The notes under the pieces: model-generated
Databases searched by the model: none
What the model was told of the DNA's origin: nothing
The model's input: the letters and a program-made list of their open reading frames with translations, nothing else
NCBI GenBank assembly: GCA_023443315.1
Contig: JAEZVA010000082.1
Location: 1 to 35,406, forward strand
Length of the DNA: 35,406 bases
Source of the DNA: Bacillota bacterium
GTDB taxonomy: Bacteria; Bacillota; Clostridia; Oscillospirales; Ruminococcaceae
Direction of reading: 5' to 3'
Part shown: positions 32,285 through 35,406 of the stretch, piece after piece
Layout: each line of letters begins with the position of its first letter
Position numbering within the stretch: position 1 is the first letter of the stretch
Translations under genes and position numbers: made by a program

Positions 32285-32825
32285 CTGTAAATCCCCTTTC
32301 TTCAAGAACTCTTTTCAGATACTGGCGGCTGCGGTATAGCCTGTTTTTTATCTGGCATTCATCCATGGACAGGTGCTGCGCAATCTCTTTTGTCGTTTCA
32401 AATAAAAAGTACTTGCGTAGGATGATCTCTTGGTTGGGATTGGGCATTTCTGCGATTGCCTCCTGTAGCTCCATGGATGTTTCTGCGCTGAGCAGCATCT
32501 GCTCCACATCAGTGTCAGCGGGAATTTCAAGGGTATCAAGAGAGGTGCTACTGTGCTTCTTTATTCGATGATACCGATTAATAGCGGTGTTTTTTGCGAT
32601 GCACAGCAAATAACCCTTCAGATTTGCGGTTTCGGCATCCAGTCGATTGATTGTTTTCCATGCATTTACAAAGGTGTCCGCCACACACTCCTCCACATCC
32701 ATTGGTCTTTGGGGAAGAATCCGGGCAATTACTACCTTAAGTAGTTCGCCATACTGGTTAATTGCCTCGCGCAATCCATCGGAAGGCTTATTTTGCAGAA
32801 GCTGTATCAATTCTTTGTCTTCCAA
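32271..32825 (-). CDS. ECF-type RNA polymerase sigma factor
   Basis: 184 residues, sigma-70 family extracytoplasmic function type. Region 2 lies in DVEECVADTFVNAWKTINRLDAETANLKGYLLCIAKNTAINRYHR; region 4 in MELQEAIAEMPNPNQEIILRKYFLFETTKEIAQHLSMDECQIKNRLYRSRQYLKRVL. It directs RNA polymerase to stress-type promoters and is likely held inactive by the overlapping membrane protein at 30707. The TTG at 32825 is preferred (AAAGGGGG 8 nt upstream); a GTG at 32864 would place that site inside the gene. Confidence 0.88.
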   Translation of the reverse strand: MEDKELIQLLQNKPSDGLREAINQYGELLKVVIARILPQRPMDVEECVADTFVNAWKTINRLDAETANLKGYLLCIAKNTAINRYHRIKKHSSTSLDTLEIPADTDVEQMLLSAETSMELQEAIAEMPNPNQEIILRKYFLFETTKEIAQHLSMDECQIKNRLYRSRQYLKRVLEERGFTDATI

Positions 32826-32874
32826 AAGACCTGCCCCCTTTCCTGTTAGTGAAAGTACCTTCACCCCTATAGAC

Positions 32875-32903
32875 AGTATAAATATGAAAAAGGCTTATTA
32901 CAA
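32875..32903 (-). promoter_or_regulatory. Promoter of the ECF sigma operon
   Basis: On the minus strand TTGTAA (+ 32898-32903), 17-bp spacer, TATACT (+ 32875-32880), start of transcription near 32868. It looks like a housekeeping promoter; I saw no clear ECF-type (AAC/CGT) autoregulatory motif. Confidence 0.5.
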
Positions 32904-33020
32904 ACTAGGTTTATTTTAATTTTATTCTCAACAATCTAACACAGGGGTTTATATTTGGGGGAACACATTGCAAACAAGCGAAGTGATGCACCACCGCATT
33001 TTGATGCGGGGAACAAAGCT

Positions 33021-33052
33021 GAGCCTTCCGGCTTTTAAGAGCCGGAAGGCTC
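33021..33052. repeat. Perfect 13-bp hairpin
   Basis: GAGCCTTCCGGCT/AGCCGGAAGGCTC (33021-33033 with 33040-33052), 6-nt loop, no proper T-run on either strand. It could end the minus-strand KAS III unit. The flanking gene-free DNA (32904-33020, 33053-33183) holds nothing else I can name. Confidence 0.6.
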
Positions 33053-33183
33053 GATAATGTAGATTCTATTAATGTAATGATTTATGGGGGTGCTGCGGGT
33101 TGTGCTTAGCGAGACTTAGTTAGGGCTTTGAAATAATACACGGTTCGTAGCAACGATTATAATCTACAGAGTCAGTACAACCG

Positions 33184-34173
33184 TTAATACTGCATTAGCA
33201 TCGCGATGTTTTCAGAACCACCGCCAATTGTCCAGATCATGATATAGTCGCCGCGCTGGACAAGCCCCTGCTTAATCGCCTCATACAACGCGATATACGG
33301 GCTGCTGGTGCCGGTGTAGCCGTATTTGTCGCCGACAAAGATGCTGCGCGATTCGTCTATGCCCATCAGTTCTCGAATGCTCTTTACGTTTGCCAGCGCG
33401 TATTGCGACAGACAAAACATCTTAATATCGTCGATGCACAGATTGTTTTCGTCGAGCAAAGCGCGCATGTTTTTGACCGCGGTATCAATGGACACGTTTT
33501 CAAACGGCAGCCACACCATGCGAAGCGCCTCCCTGTCCGGCTCACGGAACAGGTTGGAAAACCCGCACCCGGGGAACAGGATGTTATTGTGCTCCGCTGA
33601 GTTTACCGCGTATTTTGCACCAAGAAATCCGCGCTGCTCGTCGGTCTTTTGCAGGATTATCGCACAGGCGGCATCCCCGTAATGACCGTAGCAGTACTCG
33701 TTGTCGCTGTCTAGCAGGTGATTGACGTAGTCGCACCCGATAATGAGCGCGGTGTTTACGTTCTCACTCAGGTGCATATATTTGCAGATCTGTTCAATCC
33801 CCACCGTCATACCAGCACAGTTGACGTTGTAATCATAGCAGATACAATCCGCTTTGCCGCCAATCGCCTCGTGGATATGGATAGAGCAAGGGGGGATGGT
33901 GTATTCCGGCAGAACACTCGAGTAAGCAATCAAATCAATATCTTTGCCGGTGAGACCCGCCTTTTTCAGTACACGCCCTGTCGCCTTTAAGGCCATCGAT
34001 AGGTTGGTGTCGGCTTCGGTATCAATCATATAGCGTTTTTTTCGTCCGATGATATTGGTTAAGAAGTGTGCAACGTCTTTTTCCTTTTTATTAAAATGTT
34101 CGATATAATAGTCGTTAGAAACCGTCATTCCCCCATGATAAACCTCAATCTCAACAATCTTTGTGTTTATCAT
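33184..34173 (-). CDS. Non-canonical beta-ketoacyl-ACP synthase III-like protein
   Basis: 329 residues, thiolase fold. The nucleophile is kept (Cys119 in NVNCAGMTVGIEQI), as are GDAACAIIL and the C-terminal GD..MIWTIGGGSENIAM. The other two residues of the FabH triad are not: where FabH has the His of HQAN this protein reads SQYALAN (256-262), and where FabH has GNTSA it reads GYTGTSS (285-291). Hence ordinary decarboxylative condensation is doubtful. It may act as an acyltransferase, as known for some KAS III-like proteins, or have lost catalysis. ATG 34173 follows GGAGG by 5 nt. It is 51 nt after the small STAS-like gene. Confidence 0.8.
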   Translation of the reverse strand: MINTKIVEIEVYHGGMTVSNDYYIEHFNKKEKDVAHFLTNIIGRKKRYMIDTEADTNLSMALKATGRVLKKAGLTGKDIDLIAYSSVLPEYTIPPCSIHIHEAIGGKADCICYDYNVNCAGMTVGIEQICKYMHLSENVNTALIIGCDYVNHLLDSDNEYCYGHYGDAACAIILQKTDEQRGFLGAKYAVNSAEHNNILFPGCGFSNLFREPDREALRMVWLPFENVSIDTAVKNMRALLDENNLCIDDIKMFCLSQYALANVKSIRELMGIDESRSIFVGDKYGYTGTSSPYIALYEAIKQGLVQRGDYIMIWTIGGGSENIAMLMQY

Positions 34174-34224
34174 TGGCGCCTCCGAGTTTTCATAATGAGA
34201 TAGGGTTCATGCGTTACCGCGAGA

Positions 34225-34554
34225 TTATAAGAAGTCAATAGAGGTTAGCCCAACCTCTTTCGCAAGGCGCTGCAGCTGCATCTTCAAAATCACGTTAGAT
34301 CCGATGTTTAAGGATATCTTGCTAAAGCCAAGAGATTTATATAATGTAAGGCAACCCTTTAATAGCTCCTGCATCTCGGCGGGAGAGACGGCTAGCTTGC
34401 TAGCATCAAGGGATAGATGGTATTGGGCGGGTTTAATAGTTGCAACCTGTTTGTTGAATTCCTTTACGAAGGCTTGCGCATCCTCGGGGGTGAAGTTTCC
34501 CTCGCACATTACGTTGACTGCAGTTGCTGTTACAGAGATCTTGTAGTTTCCCAT
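34225..34554 (-). CDS. Small STAS-like protein
   Basis: 109 residues, soluble. The alternation of beta strands and helices (YKISVTATAVNVMCEGNF, TPEDAQAFVKEFNKQVATI, YHLSLDASKL, MQELLKGCLTLYKSLGF, KISLNIGSN, LQRLAKEVGL) is that of the STAS / anti-anti-sigma fold, but the phosphorylatable Ser motif of SpoIIAA is not evident. No function can be assigned. AAGGAG is 8 nt before ATG 34554, and this gene heads a two-gene unit with the KAS III-like enzyme. Confidence 0.6.
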   Translation of the reverse strand: MGNYKISVTATAVNVMCEGNFTPEDAQAFVKEFNKQVATIKPAQYHLSLDASKLAVSPAEMQELLKGCLTLYKSLGFSKISLNIGSNVILKMQLQRLAKEVGLTSIDFL

Positions 34555-34563
34555 TTTTGACAC

Positions 34564-34957
34564 TCCTTAATAAGTAGTAAGTATATCATTACAACCGCAC
34601 AATACGAGATCGTTTGAACGTGCAGAATATCCATGCCAAAAGCAAAGCATAAGGGCTTCGACTTGATTCCAAACGCTGTTCAATCGAATGGCATTATCAG
34701 TAGCGGTAATGACTTCACATAAGGGCTTTCATTGTTTAAATGGATAAAACAATATAATTATAACATATTATGTAGAAATGTATATATAGAACATTATAAG
34801 GAATTTGATAATAATTAAGGATTTTATAGTAATTTAATATGAATGGTGGCGTTGCTTGTTGTTTCGGCGTACACAGCGTACTTATGGGCTTTAAACGTCG
34901 ATATCATGCGAAAAAACACATAGAAGCAAAAAGAGTTTAAAAAAAGCAAAAAACATG
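34564..34957. other. AT-rich gene-free region upstream of the rRNA operon
   Basis: No ORF or RNA recognised. The sequence from ~34740 is strongly AT-rich and its last 40 bp (A-runs before 34950) could act as an UP element for the rRNA promoter. The promoter of the STAS/KAS III unit should lie near 34580-34640 but was not resolved. Confidence 0.5.
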
Positions 34958-34986
34958 TTGACAAGGTAGTGGGGGTATGGTATTAT
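34958..34986 (+). promoter_or_regulatory. rRNA operon promoter
   Basis: TTGACA (34958-34963), 17-bp spacer, TATTAT (34981-34986), with A-tract-rich DNA immediately upstream. Start of transcription near 34993. Confidence 0.88.
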
Positions 34987-34992
34987 AAATAA

Positions 34993-35297
34993 GCCGCTTG
35001 ACGCGGGGAAGACGAAAAAACGGCTTCACTAAGCCAAAAAAGCGGAGCAGGGCGGGTTAAAAGCCGACTGCAAAATGAACCTTGAAAACTGAACAACATG
35101 ATAACTCATATCGAGAGATATGAGAAAAACAAACCCTAACAATTCCGCTTTTGAGTGTCTGCAAGGATGCTTGAGAGTGAGAATCACAAAAAGCGGCAAG
35201 ACGAGAAATCGTTTTGCAAAACGCAAGTATTCGATTAGAGCTAAGTAAACAGCTTGATTGAAGATGGTTTGAAGCGGGTAACCGCTTTAGATACAAT
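34993..35297 (+). other. 16S rRNA leader
   Basis: About 305 nt between promoter and 16S. It contains AAGCCG...CGGCTT (from 34991), the boxA-like CCTTGAAAACTGAACA near 35080, the hairpin CTCATATC-GAGA-GATATGAG (~35103-35122) and a CCGCTTTT/AAAAGCGG pair (35145-35196), as expected for antitermination and RNase III processing. Confidence 0.7.
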
Positions 35298-35406
35298 TTG
35301 ATTAAGAGTTTGATCCTGGCTCAGGACGAACGCTGGCGGCGCGCCTAACACATGCAAGTCGAGCGGAGAACAAAGAGCTTGCTCTTTGTTCTTAGCGGCG
35401 GACGGG
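35298..35406 (+). rRNA. 16S ribosomal RNA, 5' end (partial)
   Basis: AGAGTTTGATCCTGGCTCAG begins at 35305, which is position 8 in E. coli numbering, so the mature 5' end is about 35298. The following GACGAACGCTGGCGGCGCGCC and the variable-region-1 hairpin around AAGAGCTTGCTCTT are typical of Clostridia. The window ends inside the gene. Confidence 0.97.

Noticed and set aside
33021..33052. Standard Rho-independent terminator
   Set aside because: The stem is strong but neither side has a proper T-run, so it is listed as a hairpin repeat instead.

Overview
The window looks like chromosomal DNA from an anaerobic, low-to-mid-GC Firmicute of class Clostridia, probably Oscillospiraceae/Ruminococcaceae. 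This rests on the first ~109 nt of a 16S rRNA gene at the right edge, strong AGGAGG-type ribosome binding sites, sigma-A promoters with 17-bp spacers, a DUF896 (YnzC-type) protein, an ECF sigma/DUF4179-like pair and many lipoproteins without outer-membrane functions. Genus-level placement is inference. No phage, IS transposase, plasmid gene or CRISPR array was seen.

Layout. (1) 1-5124, + strand: end of a MATE transporter, DUF896 protein, anchored PEBP/YbhB protein, MgtC/SapB membrane protein, AraC regulator with effector domain, DUF3788-like protein and a GNAT. (2) 5125-5527: a gene-free stretch with a perfect-length 84-bp tandem duplication full of small palindromes. (3) 5528-14920, - strand: an envelope block of a transglutaminase-like lipoprotein, a giant alpha-2-macroglobulin-like lipoprotein that has lost its thioester Cys, a zinc-ribbon/TM/WG-repeat protein and an amidase-domain lipoprotein. 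(4) 15178-18569, + strand: GNAT, LURP-one-like protein, shikimate dehydrogenase, shikimate kinase and dCMP deaminase. (5) 18708-21477, - strand: two AT-rich unknown genes, a membrane-anchored Ntn-type amide hydrolase and an unknown soluble protein. (6) 21731-24398, mainly - strand: prephenate dehydrogenase and DAHP synthase. (7) 24540-28475, - strand: a lipoprotein, a DUF4870-like membrane protein, two LuxR-type HTH proteins (one membrane-embedded) and an XRE/membrane regulator. (8) 28677-30518: tRNA-Arg(CCU), ferritin-like protein, FkbM methyltransferase. (9) 30707-32825, - strand: ECF sigma factor and its overlapping membrane-anchored partner. (10) 33184-34554, - strand: a non-canonical KAS III-like enzyme with a small STAS-like protein. 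(11) 34958-35406: rRNA operon promoter, leader and 16S start.

How the genes work together. Four genes of aromatic amino-acid synthesis (aroE, aroK, tyrA and DAHP synthase) lie within 8 kb. The most striking observation is the DAHP synthase leader. A near-consensus promoter (TTGACA-17-TATGAT) is followed by a previously unannotated 37-codon ORF with six tyrosine codons between codons 9 and 19, a hairpin next to its stop codon, and a 12-bp GC-rich terminator just before the DAHP synthase ribosome binding site. This has the architecture of ribosome-mediated, tyrosine-sensing transcription attenuation. The lipoprotein/A2M/amidase block suggests an envelope or host-interaction module, but its function is unknown.
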